This document shows, one piece after another, positions 41,155 to 55,373 of a DNA stretch of 64,000 nt; position 1 is the stretch's first letter, and the number at the start of each line of letters is the position of its first letter. Location: positions 1,736,001-1,800,000 of the forward strand of contig NZ_JACCFK010000001.1 in the NCBI RefSeq assembly GCF_013410405.1. Reading direction: 5' to 3'. The notes under the pieces are model-generated. The model searched no databases, had not been told where the DNA came from, and saw nothing but the letters and a program-made list of their open reading frames with translations. The stretch is from Amycolatopsis endophytica (GTDB lineage: Bacteria; Actinomycetota; Actinomycetes; Mycobacteriales; Pseudonocardiaceae). The translations under genes and the position numbers were made by a program.

Positions 41155-41874
41155 CTACTCCCGTTCCGACAGGGTCACCTCCAGGCCACCGGCCAGGTCC
41201 GCGGACACGTTGTAGATGAAGGCGCTCACCGTGGCCAGCGCGGACAGCAGCACGATGTTGATGGCGCCGAGGATGGCCGCGATGCCGAACACGCGTCCGG
41301 CGCTGATGAGGGGCTCGTTGGCGACTCCCGCGCCCTCGCCGGAGACCAGGGACGAGTACGTGCCGTTCAGCTTGTCCCAGACGCCCATGCCGTCGAGCAC
41401 CGTGTAGAGCACGCCGACGGCCACCAGCCACACGAAGAACAACGCGACGCCGAGCACGAGGGAGAGTTTCAGCACCGACCACGGGTCGAACCGCTTGATC
41501 TGCAGGCTCGCCCGGCGCGGGCCGCGACCGGGACGGCGCAGCGCGCTCGGCGCGGAACGGCCCTTCGTGCCGGCACTGGCCACGCTCACCGTTTCCTGCC
41601 CCCTCAACCCCGCCAACGCGTCGTCGTGCGACGCGGGGTTGCCGAACAGGCCCTGCGCCGCCGAACCGGAGACGACCGGCTGGTCGTCTCCGTTCGAGTA
41701 CAACACAGTTTTCTCGGCCTGGCCTTCCGACGACCACCCATCCCGGTAACCGCCGGCGGAGGCGTCGGTGGTGGTGGTGCCCGGACCGGCGTCGCGGCTC
41801 AGCCGCTGCCAGGGCGGCGTGCCCGCTTCACCGGTCTGCGCACCGTGCTGTTCGGGGTTCTCCGGTGTCGTCAC
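41155..41874 (-). CDS. DUF3566 membrane protein
   Basis: A 239-residue protein, the Rv0007 equivalent by position. The first 125 residues are disordered (Thr/Gly/Ser-rich). The DUF3566 domain starts RRASLQIKRFDPWSVLKLSL and has two transmembrane helices (about 138-160 and 195-220) around an external loop. The GTG begins directly after the gyrA TAA, with no spacer, so translation is coupled. The role is unknown, but the linkage to gyrA is widely conserved in actinobacteria. Confidence 0.92.
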   Translation of the reverse strand: MTTPENPEQHGAQTGEAGTPPWQRLSRDAGPGTTTTDASAGGYRDGWSSEGQAEKTVLYSNGDDQPVVSGSAAQGLFGNPASHDDALAGLRGQETVSVASAGTKGRSAPSALRRPGRGPRRASLQIKRFDPWSVLKLSLVLGVALFFVWLVAVGVLYTVLDGMGVWDKLNGTYSSLVSGEGAGVANEPLISAGRVFGIAAILGAINIVLLSALATVSAFIYNVSADLAGGLEVTLSERE

Positions 41875-44394
<2,520 letters not shown>

Positions 44395-44436
44395 GAGGTC
44401 CTTCTACTGCGAGGGGAAGAGAGTGGCGGGGGCGCG

Positions 44437-46419
<1,983 letters not shown>

Positions 46420-46581
46420 TCAGTCTTCCCCAAGGGACTCCCCACTCGCCTACAGTCTACTTGGCCAGCTCTGCTGACATGCGGCAAGGACACCCCTGAT
46501 TTCGTCACAGAGGCCCGAACGCGAGCGGGGACGGGTCCGGCGCTATCCAGCGCTTGTCAAGCCGCGTTATGACGCGCTCAG

Positions 46582-47316
46582 TCACCCATAGGTGTCGCGC
46601 GGCCCGCGACCGGGGACGTGGCGGGGGCCCTTGCGCCAGCTCGGGGCGGTCGGACCGTGGATGCGCATGCGCTTGACCACGCCGTGACCGACCCCGGCCG
46701 CGATCTTGGCGATGAGCTGGCCCTGCAGCAGACGGAGCTGCGTCGCCCACGCCGTCGAGTCGGCCCGGACGGTCAGTTCGCCGTCCTTGAGCGTCACCGG
46801 CTGCGCGTGCTCGGCGACGTCCTCACCCACCAGGCGCGCCCATTCACCGAAGACGCGGCTGCTGGTCACGCGCTCCTGCCAGCCGCGCTCGGCGACCATC
46901 CGCCCGACGAGCCTGCCCAGCGGCTGCGGGTCGCGGGCGTCGGCGCCCGGTCCGGACCAGCGGCGGCGGCGCGGGTTCTGGCCGCCGAGCTGGATCTTGC
47001 GGCGGCCCGGCTCGGTGCCGCGTGAATCGGCCTTGGCGCGCGCGGCGGCCAGCGCGGAGCGGACGAGGTCACGTCCGGTAGCGTTCCCGTTCGGCCCAGC
47101 CGGAGCGTCACGGTCCGTGTCTGATCCACTCTTCTGGGGCGTTTCGACTGGTTCCGACTCGTTCGAAGATCGCCCGTTCGGCCGCTTGGTCACGCGGGGC
47201 GATAACGCGTTCACCGTGTTATCCACACTATCCACAGAGTTGTCCCCAGATCGGTGGGTAACTCGTGTGTCCGCGGTCACTCGCCGTGCTTTGCCGGGCC
47301 GTTGTTCCTCAGGCAC
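46582..47316 (-). CDS. dciA: DciA-type replicative helicase loader (DUF721)
   Basis: A 244-residue protein, at the Rv0004 position between recF and gyrB. The DciA domain (about 125-215) contains [33 protein letters not shown] and [17 protein letters not shown]. DciA helps load DnaB at the origin in bacteria without DnaC. The N-terminal 90 residues are disordered and acidic or basic in patches, encoded partly by a DnaA-box cluster. GTG 47316 overlaps the recF stop by 8 bp, with GGAGG 6 bases upstream. Confidence 0.92.
   Translation of the reverse strand: MPEEQRPGKARRVTADTRVTHRSGDNSVDSVDNTVNALSPRVTKRPNGRSSNESEPVETPQKSGSDTDRDAPAGPNGNATGRDLVRSALAAARAKADSRGTEPGRRKIQLGGQNPRRRRWSGPGADARDPQPLGRLVGRMVAERGWQERVTSSRVFGEWARLVGEDVAEHAQPVTLKDGELTVRADSTAWATQLRLLQGQLIAKIAAGVGHGVVKRMRIHGPTAPSWRKGPRHVPGRGPRDTYG
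47219..47248. promoter_or_regulatory. DnaA-box cluster inside dciA
   Basis: TTATCCACA (47219-47227, perfect), CTATCCACA (47228-47236) and TTGTCCCCA (47240-47248) are tandem and in one orientation. They encode the [10 protein letters not shown] part of DciA. DnaA could bind here, 3.4 kb from oriC. Confidence 0.5.
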
Positions 47317-48466
47317 TGCACACCTCCCCGTCGGCGACCGTGAACCGGGTCCCCGTCAGCTCCCCGGGCACGTCCTCGTCCACCGCCGCGGTGACCAGCA
47401 CCTGTTCGGCGCCGGCCGCCACCTCCGCCAGCCGCGACCGGCGGCGACGGTCGAGCTCGGCGAAGACGTCGTCGAGCAGGAGCACCGGTTCCCCCGCCTC
47501 GCGGCGCAGCAGCTCGTAGGACGCCAGCCGCAGCGCGAGGGCGAACGACCAGGATTCCCCATGGCTCGCGTAGCCCTTCGCCGGGGCCTCCCCCAGGACG
47601 ATCTCCAGCTCGTCGCGGTGCGGGCCGACCAGGCTTATCCCCCGTTCCAGCTCCTGCTGCCGCACCCGCGCCATCGCCTCGGCGAGGATACCGCTCAGCA
47701 CCTCCGGTTCGGCCCGTTTCCCATCGGGAAGTCCGTATCCTTCCGGCAGCGCGTCACCGAGGCTCGACCGGTAGGAGATCTTCGCCGGACGCGAGTCCGG
47801 CGCCACCCCGGCGTAGGCCGCGGTGGTGTGCGGTCCGAGGTCGGCGACCAGGTCCAGCCGCGCGGCGAGCAGCTGGGCGCCGATCTCCGCGAGGTGGTTG
47901 TCCCACACCTCGAGCGTGGACAGCGCGTACGGATCGTCGCGCGCGTTCCCCTTCTTCTTGCCCGCGGTCTTCAACAACGCGTTGCGCTGCTTCAGGACCC
48001 GCTCGTAGTCGGCGCGAACCCCGGCGTAGCGCGGCGCACGCTGCACCAGCAGGTCGTCCATGAACCGGCGGCGCTCACCGGGATCACCGCGCACGAGCGC
48101 CAGGTCCTCCGGAGAGAACAGGACGGTACGCAGGATGCCGAGGATGTCGCGCGGCTTGCCCACGGCGCCGCGGTTGACCCGGGCACGGTTCGCCCGGCCC
48201 GGGTTGACCTCCAGTTCGACGGTCAGCTCGCGGTCTTCGTTGACCACGGCCGCCCGCACGAGCGCCCGCTCACAACCGTGGCGCACCAGCGGAGCGTCGG
48301 TCGCCACCCGGTGCGAGGACAGGGTCGCGAGGTACCCGATCGCCTCCAGCAGGTTGGTCTTCCCGCGGCCGTTCTGGCCGACGAGCACCGTCGGGCCCGG
48401 GGTGAGCGGCAGGTCGGCGTGCTCCCACGAACGGAAGTCGGTGACCTGGAGATGCCGTACGTGCAC
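47309..48466 (-). CDS. recF: DNA repair protein RecF
   Basis: A 385-residue SMC-like ATPase that helps load RecA at gaps. Walker A is [14 protein letters not shown], the signature region is [14 protein letters not shown] and Walker B is [15 protein letters not shown]. The start is GTG 48466, giving [18 protein letters not shown], the normal N terminus. Its end overlaps dciA. It lies 10 bp after gnd on the same strand, with gnd inserted between dnaN and recF as in several actinobacteria. Confidence 0.97.
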   Translation of the reverse strand: MHVRHLQVTDFRSWEHADLPLTPGPTVLVGQNGRGKTNLLEAIGYLATLSSHRVATDAPLVRHGCERALVRAAVVNEDRELTVELEVNPGRANRARVNRGAVGKPRDILGILRTVLFSPEDLALVRGDPGERRRFMDDLLVQRAPRYAGVRADYERVLKQRNALLKTAGKKKGNARDDPYALSTLEVWDNHLAEIGAQLLAARLDLVADLGPHTTAAYAGVAPDSRPAKISYRSSLGDALPEGYGLPDGKRAEPEVLSGILAEAMARVRQQELERGISLVGPHRDELEIVLGEAPAKGYASHGESWSFALALRLASYELLRREAGEPVLLLDDVFAELDRRRRSRLAEVAAGAEQVLVTAAVDEDVPGELTGTRFTVADGEVCSA

Positions 48467-48476
48467 GGCGGAATGC

Positions 48477-49367
48477 CTACCCGCCGATCTTCTTCACCGC
48501 GTGGCCACCGAACTGGTTGCGCAGCGCGGCGACCGCCCGCATCGCGGAGGAGTCCTTCTGCCGCGAGGAGAACCGCGCGAACAGCGCGGCCGAGATGACC
48601 GGCGCCGGCACCGCGTGGTTGATGGCCTCCTCCAGCGTCCAGCGGCCCTCGCCGGAGTCCTCGACGTAACCTTCGAGATCGTCCAGCTCCGGGTCCTCGT
48701 CCAGCGCACGCACCAGCAGGTCCAGCAGCCAGGAACGCACGACGGTGCCGCGCTGCCAGCCCTTGATCACAGCGGGCACGTCCTCGACGACCTTCGCGGC
48801 CTCCAGCAGTTCGAAGCCCTCGGCGTAGGCCTGCATCAAGCCGTACTCGATGCCGTTGTGGATCATCTTCGCGTAGTGGCCCGCGCCGACCGAGCCGGCG
48901 TGCGCGAAGCCCTCCTCGCGCGGGCCGTCCGGGCGAAGCGTGTCGAAGATCGGCATGGCGCGCTCGACGTGCGCCTTGTCGCCACCGACCATCAGGCCGT
49001 AGCCGTTCTCCTTGCCCCAGACCCCGCCGGACACACCACAGTCGAGGTAGCCGACGCCCTTGCCGGACAACACTTCCGCGTTGTGCTTGTCGTCGGTGAA
49101 GCGGGAGTTGCCGCCGTCGATCACCAGATCGCCCCCGGCGAGCAGCTCCCCCAGCTCGGCGACGGTCTCCCGGGTCGGGCCCCCCGCCGGAACCATCACC
49201 CAGACGATGCGCGGAGCGTCCAGTTTGGACACCATGTCGGCGAGCGAGGCCGAGTCCGAAACGGCCTCGTTGCGGTCGTAGCCGACCACCTCGTGCCCGG
49301 CGGCACGCAGCCGCTCGCGCATGTTGAAGCCCATCTTGCCGAGGCCCACCAGTCCCAGCTGAACCAT
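48477..49367 (-). CDS. gnd: 6-phosphogluconate dehydrogenase, short NAD-type
   Basis: A 296-residue enzyme that oxidatively decarboxylates 6-phosphogluconate in the pentose phosphate pathway. The nucleotide site is [16 protein letters not shown], followed by [29 protein letters not shown] and the catalytic [19 protein letters not shown]. It is the short, Gnd/YqeC-like form lacking the long C-terminal domain, and probably NAD-dependent. Its position between dnaN and recF is common in actinobacteria. Confidence 0.95.
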   Translation of the reverse strand: MVQLGLVGLGKMGFNMRERLRAAGHEVVGYDRNEAVSDSASLADMVSKLDAPRIVWVMVPAGGPTRETVAELGELLAGGDLVIDGGNSRFTDDKHNAEVLSGKGVGYLDCGVSGGVWGKENGYGLMVGGDKAHVERAMPIFDTLRPDGPREEGFAHAGSVGAGHYAKMIHNGIEYGLMQAYAEGFELLEAAKVVEDVPAVIKGWQRGTVVRSWLLDLLVRALDEDPELDDLEGYVEDSGEGRWTLEEAINHAVPAPVISAALFARFSSRQKDSSAMRAVAALRNQFGGHAVKKIGG

Positions 49368-49401
49368 GGAACTCCCCTCCGTGCTTTCTTCCTCGTCGCG
49401 G

Positions 49402-50535
49402 TCAGCCGGGTAGGCGGACCGGCATCAGTAGGTAGAGGTAACCAGGAACGACCTGGCCCTGCTCGTCGGCCGGCTTGATCAAAGCCGGACGGTTCGGGGT
49501 GGTGAAGGTCAGCTCGGCGCGGTCGTGGTGCAGGGCGCCGAGCCCGTCGACGAGGTAACCCGGGTTGAACGCGATCGTCACCGGCTCACCCTCGTACTCC
49601 ACCGGCAGCTCCTCTTCGGCGCTGCCCTCGTCGTCGCCGCCGGCCGACAGGCGCAGCGAGTTGTCGCCGAACTCCAGCCGCACCTGAGTACCCCGCTCCG
49701 CCACGAGGGACACACGTTTGATCGCCTCGGAGAGCGGGGACACCCCGATCACCGCGCGGGAGGTGTGCTGGCTGGGAAGGAGTTGCCGGTATGGCGGGAA
49801 CTCGGCGTCGAGCAGCCGGGTGGTCGTGTAGCGGCCGTTGCCGGACAGGCCCAGCAGACCTTCGCCGCTGGCGAGCCCGACCGACACCTTGTTGCCGGCG
49901 GCGCCGAGCGTCTTGGCCGCTTCGGCGAGCGTCCGGGCGGGCACCAGGACCGCGGCGTCGGCCAGGCCCTCGGCGGGCTCCCACGCGAATTCGCGCATCG
50001 CCAGCCGGAAGCGGTCGGTGGCCACGAGGGTGAGCGAGCTGCCGGAGATCTCCAGCCGCATACCGGTCAGCATCGGCAGGGTGTCGTCCTTGCCCGCCGC
50101 GACCGCGACCTGGGTGACGGCCTGGCCGAACGCCTCGCCCGCGACCTCACCGGCGAGCGCGGGCTGGGCCGGCAGCTGCGGATAGTCCTCGACCGGCATG
50201 GTCGGCAGGCTGAACCGGGCGCTGCCGCAGGTGATGGACGCGCGGGAGCCGTCGACGGAGATCTCGACCGGCTGGGCCGGGAGCGATTTGGTGATGTCGG
50301 CGAGTAGCCGTCCGGACACGAGCAGGCGTCCGCCGTCGGCGATCGTCGCGGGAACGCCGACCGTGGCGGAGACCTCGTAGTCGAAGCCGGAGACGGTGAG
50401 CGCGTCGGTCGAGCCGTCGGATCCGGCGTCGAGCAGGACACCGCCCAGCACGGGGACCGGTGGCCTGGACGGCAGGCTGCGTGCCACCCACGCGACGGCG
50501 TCCGCGAGCCCGTCGCGCTCGACGCGGATCTTCAT
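49402..50535 (-). CDS. dnaN: DNA polymerase III beta sliding clamp
   Basis: A 377-residue clamp protein with three similar domains. It starts [20 protein letters not shown] and ends [10 protein letters not shown], the usual clamp end. The internal [14 protein letters not shown] and [11 protein letters not shown] are conserved. It encircles DNA and tethers the polymerase. ATG 50535 has AAGGAT 6 bases upstream; the longer frame to 51072 runs through oriC and is not coding. Confidence 0.98.
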   Translation of the reverse strand: MKIRVERDGLADAVAWVARSLPSRPPVPVLGGVLLDAGSDGSTDALTVSGFDYEVSATVGVPATIADGGRLLVSGRLLADITKSLPAQPVEISVDGSRASITCGSARFSLPTMPVEDYPQLPAQPALAGEVAGEAFGQAVTQVAVAAGKDDTLPMLTGMRLEISGSSLTLVATDRFRLAMREFAWEPAEGLADAAVLVPARTLAEAAKTLGAAGNKVSVGLASGEGLLGLSGNGRYTTTRLLDAEFPPYRQLLPSQHTSRAVIGVSPLSEAIKRVSLVAERGTQVRLEFGDNSLRLSAGGDDEGSAEEELPVEYEGEPVTIAFNPGYLVDGLGALHHDRAELTFTTPNRPALIKPADEQGQVVPGYLYLLMPVRLPG

Positions 50536-51121
50536 GTGCCCATCCTTTCGACAGCCGAGCCCCTCACGCGGCCCGAGAAGATCGACAAACATCCCTGGAC
50601 AGACGATGAGGAACGCCCTGGCCAGGGATCTCGCAGTGTGGTGTGGCCCGGTGCCGATGTCGCCAACGACGAGCGGGCTGGGTGTGGATACCCACGTTAG
50701 AACGTGAGCGGCACCGACGTCACTCGGGGCACGCCATCGATTTGTCGACAAGCCGATCTCGTTCGGAGCGTTGTCCCCATGTCCACAGCCCCCTGTTTTC
50801 GTTCTAAGGACTTCTTGAGAAAAAACCAAAGGCAGTGACAGTAATAGGGGCTGTGGATTCTGGGGACTACTGCCATCGTCGCAGGTCCGCTCGCGCGGCG
50901 GGGTGTGGACAGCTGGGGAGTACTTCCGGTGGACAACTCGGGCCGTCCGTGGACAACTTCGGAGCCTCCCCAACTGATCCACAGTTGTCCCCAGCTGTCC
51001 ACAGAACTGTCCCCAGTTGTGGGCCGGTTCGTCCCCATGGACGCGCACAGACGCGGTCGCCGCGGAACCCACCTAGTGAGTGACCTCGCTGGCGCTGGTC
51101 GATGCGTTGTCGTTACTGGGA
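50536..51121. other. oriC: Replication origin oriC (dnaN side of the spacer)
   Basis: No gene lies here. At least twelve 9-mers resemble DnaA boxes: 50683 (reverse), 50742, 50771, 50779, 50904 (reverse), 50938 (reverse), 50958 (reverse), 50985, 50995, 51005, 51017 and 51039, most with one mismatch to TTRTCCACA or TTGTCCCCA. An AT-rich stretch at 50794-50847, including AGAAAAAACCAAAG, could be the unwinding element. A perfect CACGTT-AG-AACGTG dyad lies at 50693. Location next to dnaN supports the call. Confidence 0.85.
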
Positions 51122-51823
51122 TCACAGCTTCCGCGTGCCGACGCGTCCTGCCGCGGCCGAACTCGCTGTCACACAAGCGATTCCGGCCCACGCGGTGAAC
51201 GCCAGCCGCTCGCCGAGAATCACCGCGCCCGCGACACCCGCCACCGCCGCCTCCAGGCTTTCGAGGACGGCGACGGTGCCCGGCGGAATCCGGCGCAGTG
51301 CGGCCAGATCGAGTGAGTACGGCACGACCGCGGACAACACGGCGACGCCGAAACCCGCCAGTAGCAAGGAAGGACGGCACAGCCCGGCAGTCGCCCCGAA
51401 GGGCAGCGAGATCACCGCGGCGACCGTGACGGCGAGCGCGAGCATCGATCCATCCTGGACACTCGCGCCGACTTTCCGGCGAGCGAACCCGACATCGCGC
51501 ACCCGCCGCGCTGTGGCGACGGCCACCGCGAGCGGACCGAGCAACTGCAGCGCGCTCGCGACTCCCAGCGGCAGGAAGCGCAGCGCGGGGTAGATCAGGT
51601 TCATCCCGGCGATGGCCCCGCCGAAACCCAGCACCGGCACCAGGTTCCGGCGCGAGGGCAACGAGGGTCGATGGATCGCGAGCAGGACGAGCGCCGCGAA
51701 CCCGAGTCGCAGGACGACCACCCCGCCGGGGCCCGCCCGGGCGAAGAGCTGCTTGCCGAACGCCTGCCCCGCCTACACGATCACGACGCTGCCGAGGACG
51801 AGGAGTACCGGAGTGGCTCGCAT
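51122..51823 (-). pseudogene. EamA-family transporter pseudogene
   Basis: The reading frame begins MRATPVLLVLGSVVIV at ATG 51823 and hits TAG at 51775-51773 within the first transmembrane helix, then continues AGQAFGKQLFARAGPGG and through typical DMT helices (VVPYSLDLAALRRIPPG, LESLEAAVAG) to 51122. Besides the nonsense codon, the product would be only 233 residues. The middle that normally joins the two five-helix halves appears deleted, after LGPLAVAVATARRVRD. A start at GTG 51721 would miss the first helices. It is divergent from a decayed LysR gene. Confidence 0.85.
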
Positions 51824-51897
51824 GCTTTTCAGTCTTGGCGCGGAAACCGTGAAGATCCATCGAGACTTCGCGCACGTGGCCTTTTGGGCTCGGCTAC

Positions 51898-52355
51898 ATG
51901 ATTGACCTCCGCAGGCTTCGCGTCCTCCGGGCGTTCGGCGAGTACGGCACAGTCACGGCCACGGCCGAGGCCCTCCACCTCACACCGTCGGCGGTCTCGC
52001 AGCAGCTGCGGTTGCTCGCCAAGGAGGTCGGCGTCGAACTACCACGCAGCGACGACACCCACACACTGCTCCAGGTCGCGTGCGCGGCCGCCGGTTCACG
52101 CCGCGGATCGCGCACGAGGCCAAGGAGCGGTTCGCCGTGTCCGCGCTCGTCGCCGCCGGGCTCGGGGTGTGTCTCGTGCCGCTGCCGCCCCAGCACGAGG
52201 TGGTGCGAATTCCCTTGCACGGCAACCCGCGGCCGTCCCGGCGGATCGTCGGGTGCGTGCGTCGGGACAGCGAGGAACAGGGCCCGATCGCGCGGGGCAT
52301 CGCGGCGATCGAGGCGGTGTGCGCGGAACGGGCCGCTACCGCGCGCGCTGTTTGA
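51898..52355 (+). pseudogene. LysR regulator pseudogene
   Basis: The first 58 codons encode a good LysR helix-turn-helix (MIDLRRLRVLRAFGEYGTVT, then SAVSQQLRLLAKEV). The frame is then broken, and the effector-domain C terminus (FAVSALVAAGLGVCLVPLP, IVGCVRRDS) continues in another frame to 52355. About 140 residues of the middle are missing, so a deletion with frameshift is likely. The 3' end overlaps dnaA by 20 bp. With the EamA remnant it forms the usual LysR-transporter divergent pair, now dead. Confidence 0.85.
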
Positions 52356-53955
52356 TGCGCGCGGTGAGTTCCTGCACCTGGTCGTAGATCCGCCGGCGCT
52401 CGGCCATCTCCTTGCGGATCTTCTTGTCCGCGTGCATGACCGTGGTGTGGTCGCGGCCGCCGAACGTCTGCCCGATCTTCGGCAGCGACATGTCCGTCAG
52501 CTCGCGGCACAGGTACATCGCGATCTGACGCGCGGTGGCGAGCGCTTTCGTCTTGCCGGGGCCGCACAGGTCGTCGACCGTCAGGTCGAAGAACTCCGCC
52601 GTGGTCGCCATGATCGTCGGCGCGCTGATCTCCGGCGCCTGCGAGTCGGGGATCAGGTCACGCAGCACGATCTCCGCGAGCGAGACGTCCACCGGTTGCT
52701 GGTTCAGCGACGCGAACGCGGTGACGCGGATGAGCGCGCCCTCCAGTTCGCGGATGTTCGCCTCGACGCGTGAGGCGATGAACTCCAGCACGTCGCCCGG
52801 CACCGCTAGCCGGTCCTGCGCCGCCTTCTTGCGCAGGATCGCGATCCGCGTCTCCAGTTCCGGCGGCTGGATGTCGGTGATCAGGCCCCACTCGAACCGC
52901 GTGCGCAGCCGGTCCTCCAGGGTTTCCAGCCGCTTCGGCGGCCGGTCCGAGGACACCACGATCTGCTTGTTCGAGTTGTGCAGCGTGTTGAAGGTGTGGA
53001 AGAACTCCTCCTGGGTTCCTTCCTTGCCCTCCAGGAACTGGATGTCGTCGACCAGCAGGATGTCGATGTCGCGGTACCGCCGCTGGAACGCGACCTTGCG
53101 GTCGTCGCGCAGCGAGTTGATGAAGTCGTTGGTGAACTCTTCGGTGGAGACGTACCGCACGCGCATCCCGGGGAACAGCCGCTGCGCGTAGTGCCCCACC
53201 GCGTGCAGCAGGTGGGTCTTGCCCAGTCCCGACTCGCCCCAGATGAACAGCGGGTTGTACGCCCGGGACGGCGCTTCGGCGACGGCGAAGGCCGCCGCGT
53301 GCGCGAAGCGGTTGGACGCACCGATGACGAACGTGTCGAACGTGTACTTCTCGTTGAGTCTCGTTTTCGACGTCTCCGGTTGCGCGGGGGCGGTGTAGGG
53401 CTGGCCCGCGCTCGGCTGGCCGGAGAACATCGGCCAGATCTCGTGCGCGGCGGCCAGTGCCTCGCCCTCTTCGTCGACTTCTTCGTCACCGTCGTCCTCG
53501 GGCGGGACGGCCTTGACCGGCTCCGGCCGGTGATTGTTGGTGCGCACCTGGCGCAGCGGCGGCAGGAGACCGTCGTCGAGCGGCGGCATCTTCGGAGGCA
53601 TGACCGGCACTTCGGTCGCCGCTACGGGAGTCGTTTCCACACTGGCGGGTGACGGGTAGGCCAACGCGGCAGGCGGGGGCGGAGGGCTGACCTCGGCCGT
53701 GTCGACCTTGACCGCGAGCGAGACGGGCCTGCCGAGGCGGCGCGAGAGCGCGTGCGTGATCGGATCACGCAGGGCGCGCTCGATCGCTTCCTTCGCGAAA
53801 TCACTCGGGGCGGCGAGCAGTGCGGTGCCGTCGAGCAGGCCGATCGGACGGGTGACCCGCATCCAGGCCCGTTGTTGCGGCGACAGCGTGCCGTCCGACA
53901 GCTCCCGGACCACCTGGTCCCAGACCACACCCAGGTTCAACTGGTGCTCGGACAC
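52336..53955 (-). CDS. dnaA: Chromosomal replication initiator DnaA
   Basis: A 539-residue initiator. Domain I (1-90) mediates oligomerisation and helicase contact. A long Pro/Glu-rich domain II of about 110 residues follows. Domain III has Walker [12 protein letters not shown], Walker [13 protein letters not shown] and the arginine finger region [10 protein letters not shown]. Domain IV ends with [15 protein letters not shown], which reads the DnaA box. GTG 53955 starts [16 protein letters not shown]. It binds the boxes in the adjacent oriC and at its own promoter. Confidence 0.98.
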   Translation of the reverse strand: MSEHQLNLGVVWDQVVRELSDGTLSPQQRAWMRVTRPIGLLDGTALLAAPSDFAKEAIERALRDPITHALSRRLGRPVSLAVKVDTAEVSPPPPPAALAYPSPASVETTPVAATEVPVMPPKMPPLDDGLLPPLRQVRTNNHRPEPVKAVPPEDDGDEEVDEEGEALAAAHEIWPMFSGQPSAGQPYTAPAQPETSKTRLNEKYTFDTFVIGASNRFAHAAAFAVAEAPSRAYNPLFIWGESGLGKTHLLHAVGHYAQRLFPGMRVRYVSTEEFTNDFINSLRDDRKVAFQRRYRDIDILLVDDIQFLEGKEGTQEEFFHTFNTLHNSNKQIVVSSDRPPKRLETLEDRLRTRFEWGLITDIQPPELETRIAILRKKAAQDRLAVPGDVLEFIASRVEANIRELEGALIRVTAFASLNQQPVDVSLAEIVLRDLIPDSQAPEISAPTIMATTAEFFDLTVDDLCGPGKTKALATARQIAMYLCRELTDMSLPKIGQTFGGRDHTTVMHADKKIRKEMAERRRIYDQVQELTARIKQRAR

Positions 53956-54476
53956 CGACTCCGTCCCCTCCCCTCGTCACCCGCAGGCGTTCCCCACCGA
54001 AACCCGAAACCACCCGTGCCGGGTACGTGATCACCCCGTCGAGCGGTACCGCGCGATCCCCCTGGTCACCGCGCGCAGCAAGTATCCACAGAGTTGTCCA
54101 CAGCTGTGCACTAATGTACGGCGGCCCGCAGCCACTCCACGTGCGGGTGCGAACCTACGCCAGCCAGACCCTCCACACCTTCCGACGGCGGCGCCGAGCA
54201 CCTCGAACGGGCGACTCAAGAGGAGACACGCTAACAAAGCCTCGCGCGGTCCCACAAGACACCGTGGGGGCCAAGGATGGCACGCCTCACCGGGCGTCGC
54301 CACTCGGTCCCCCGCAGTGCTTCCGGGGGCCGGTTGGCACCGGCCGGAGAGGGGTGCGTACTCTCGATAGGTCTCCCGCGCGCGACGGGTTTCTTCGCAT
54401 GCGCGCGATTCGAGACACCCCCGAACTGATCGGCGGCTCACCTGCGTCGCCGAGTATGTCGAGACCAGGAGTAGCA
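53956..54476. other. dnaA-rpmH divergent promoter region
   Basis: The 521-bp spacer holds no gene. GTATCCACA (54082-54090) and the perfect box TTGTCCACA (54094-54102) lie about 130 bp upstream of dnaA. The first overlaps a possible minus-strand -10 (GATACT), suggesting DnaA autorepression. On the rpmH side, TTGGCA near 54333 and TACTCT about 19 bp downstream could form a promoter. No other structure was recognised. Confidence 0.6.
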
Positions 54477-54620
54477 GTGAGCAAGGGTAAGCGCACCTTC
54501 CAGCCGAACAACCGTCGACGCGCCCGGACCCACGGCTTCCGTCTGCGGATGCGTACCCGTGCCGGTCGCGCCATCCTGTCGGGCCGCCGTCGCAAGGGCC
54601 GCGAGAAGCTGTCCGCCTGA
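54477..54620 (+). CDS. rpmH: 50S ribosomal protein L34
   Basis: A 47-residue, arginine-rich ribosomal protein, [20 protein letters not shown] to REKLSA, the actinobacterial form of L34. The GTG start has AGGAG upstream (54467-54471). It heads the rpmH-rnpA-yidD-yidC-khpB operon on the plus strand, divergent from dnaA, in the universal arrangement. Confidence 0.98.
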   Translation: MSKGKRTFQPNNRRRARTHGFRLRMRTRAGRAILSGRRRKGREKLSA

Positions 54621-54642
54621 CAGCGCCGCTTCGAGGCGCGAC

Positions 54643-55062
54643 GTGCTGCCCCGTGCCGCCCGCCTGCGGCGCAGTGAGGACTTCCGCGAGGTCATGCGCA
54701 GGGGTGCTCGGGCAGGTCGGCGCCGCCTCGTGGTGCATGCGGTCCAGTCCACCGACCCGTCCGCGGTGACCCCGCGGGCGGGTTTTGTGGTGAGCAAGGC
54801 CGTCGGCAACTCGGTGGTGCGCCACCGCGTGAGCCGTCAGTTGCGGCACCTCGTGCTGGCACGTCTCGGAACCGTGCCGTCCGGTAGTTCGTTGGTCGTG
54901 CGGGCCCTGCCACCGGCAGCTACCGCATCCAGCGCCGAACTCGGTGCCGATCTGGACGCGGCGCTGACACGGCTGAGCCTGCTTCCGGGCCGCCCGTCCG
55001 ACGGCCCGGCACCACCCCGGCCGGAGACGACCGCGGACACGAGGGGCCACGCCGGTGACTGA
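54643..55062 (+). CDS. rnpA: RNase P protein component
   Basis: A 139-residue basic protein that binds the RNase P RNA and matures tRNA 5' ends. Core motifs are [39 protein letters not shown] and [11 protein letters not shown] 54643 is selected because GAGG lies 6 bases upstream; the frame is open further up. A non-conserved Pro-rich C terminus of about 25 residues is present. Its end overlaps yidD by 8 bp. Confidence 0.97.
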   Translation: MLPRAARLRRSEDFREVMRRGARAGRRRLVVHAVQSTDPSAVTPRAGFVVSKAVGNSVVRHRVSRQLRHLVLARLGTVPSGSSLVVRALPPAATASSAELGADLDAALTRLSLLPGRPSDGPAPPRPETTADTRGHAGD

Positions 55063-55369
55063 CGCCAGCACGGAAAACGGTACGGCGCACGCGGTCGAGC
55101 GCCCCGGGCCGGTGGCCCGGGTGCTGCTGCTCCCGCTGCGGTTCTACCGCCGCTTCATCTCGCCCTACCTCCCGCCCAGCTGCCGCTTCTACCCCAGCTG
55201 CAGCACGTACGCGGTCGAGGCCCTGACCCGTTTCGGCGCCGCCAAGGGCACCTACCTCGCCCTCCGGCGGCTGCTGCGCTGCGGCCCGTGGACGATGCCC
55301 GGCCGCGACCCGGTGCCTGAGGTGTTCTCGTGGCGCCACCAGAGACCTGGTTTGTCAACCGAGGAGTAG
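55055..55369 (+). CDS. yidD: Membrane protein insertion efficiency factor YidD
   Basis: A 104-residue protein with [20 protein letters not shown] and [14 protein letters not shown], followed by [10 protein letters not shown], the YidD signature with conserved cysteines. It has an amphipathic helix and aids YidC-dependent insertion. GTG 55055 lies within the rnpA end, so translation is coupled. yidC follows after 4 bp. Confidence 0.96.
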   Translation: MTDASTENGTAHAVERPGPVARVLLLPLRFYRRFISPYLPPSCRFYPSCSTYAVEALTRFGAAKGTYLALRRLLRCGPWTMPGRDPVPEVFSWRHQRPGLSTEE

Positions 55370-55373
55370 CTCA

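Noticed and set aside
49402..51072. dnaN start at 51072
   Set aside because: The extension passes through the DnaA boxes of oriC; the family starts at ATG 50535.
51122..51721. Functional EamA transporter starting at GTG 51721
   Set aside because: It lacks the first helices and the middle of the protein; the in-frame TAG and deletion point to a pseudogene.
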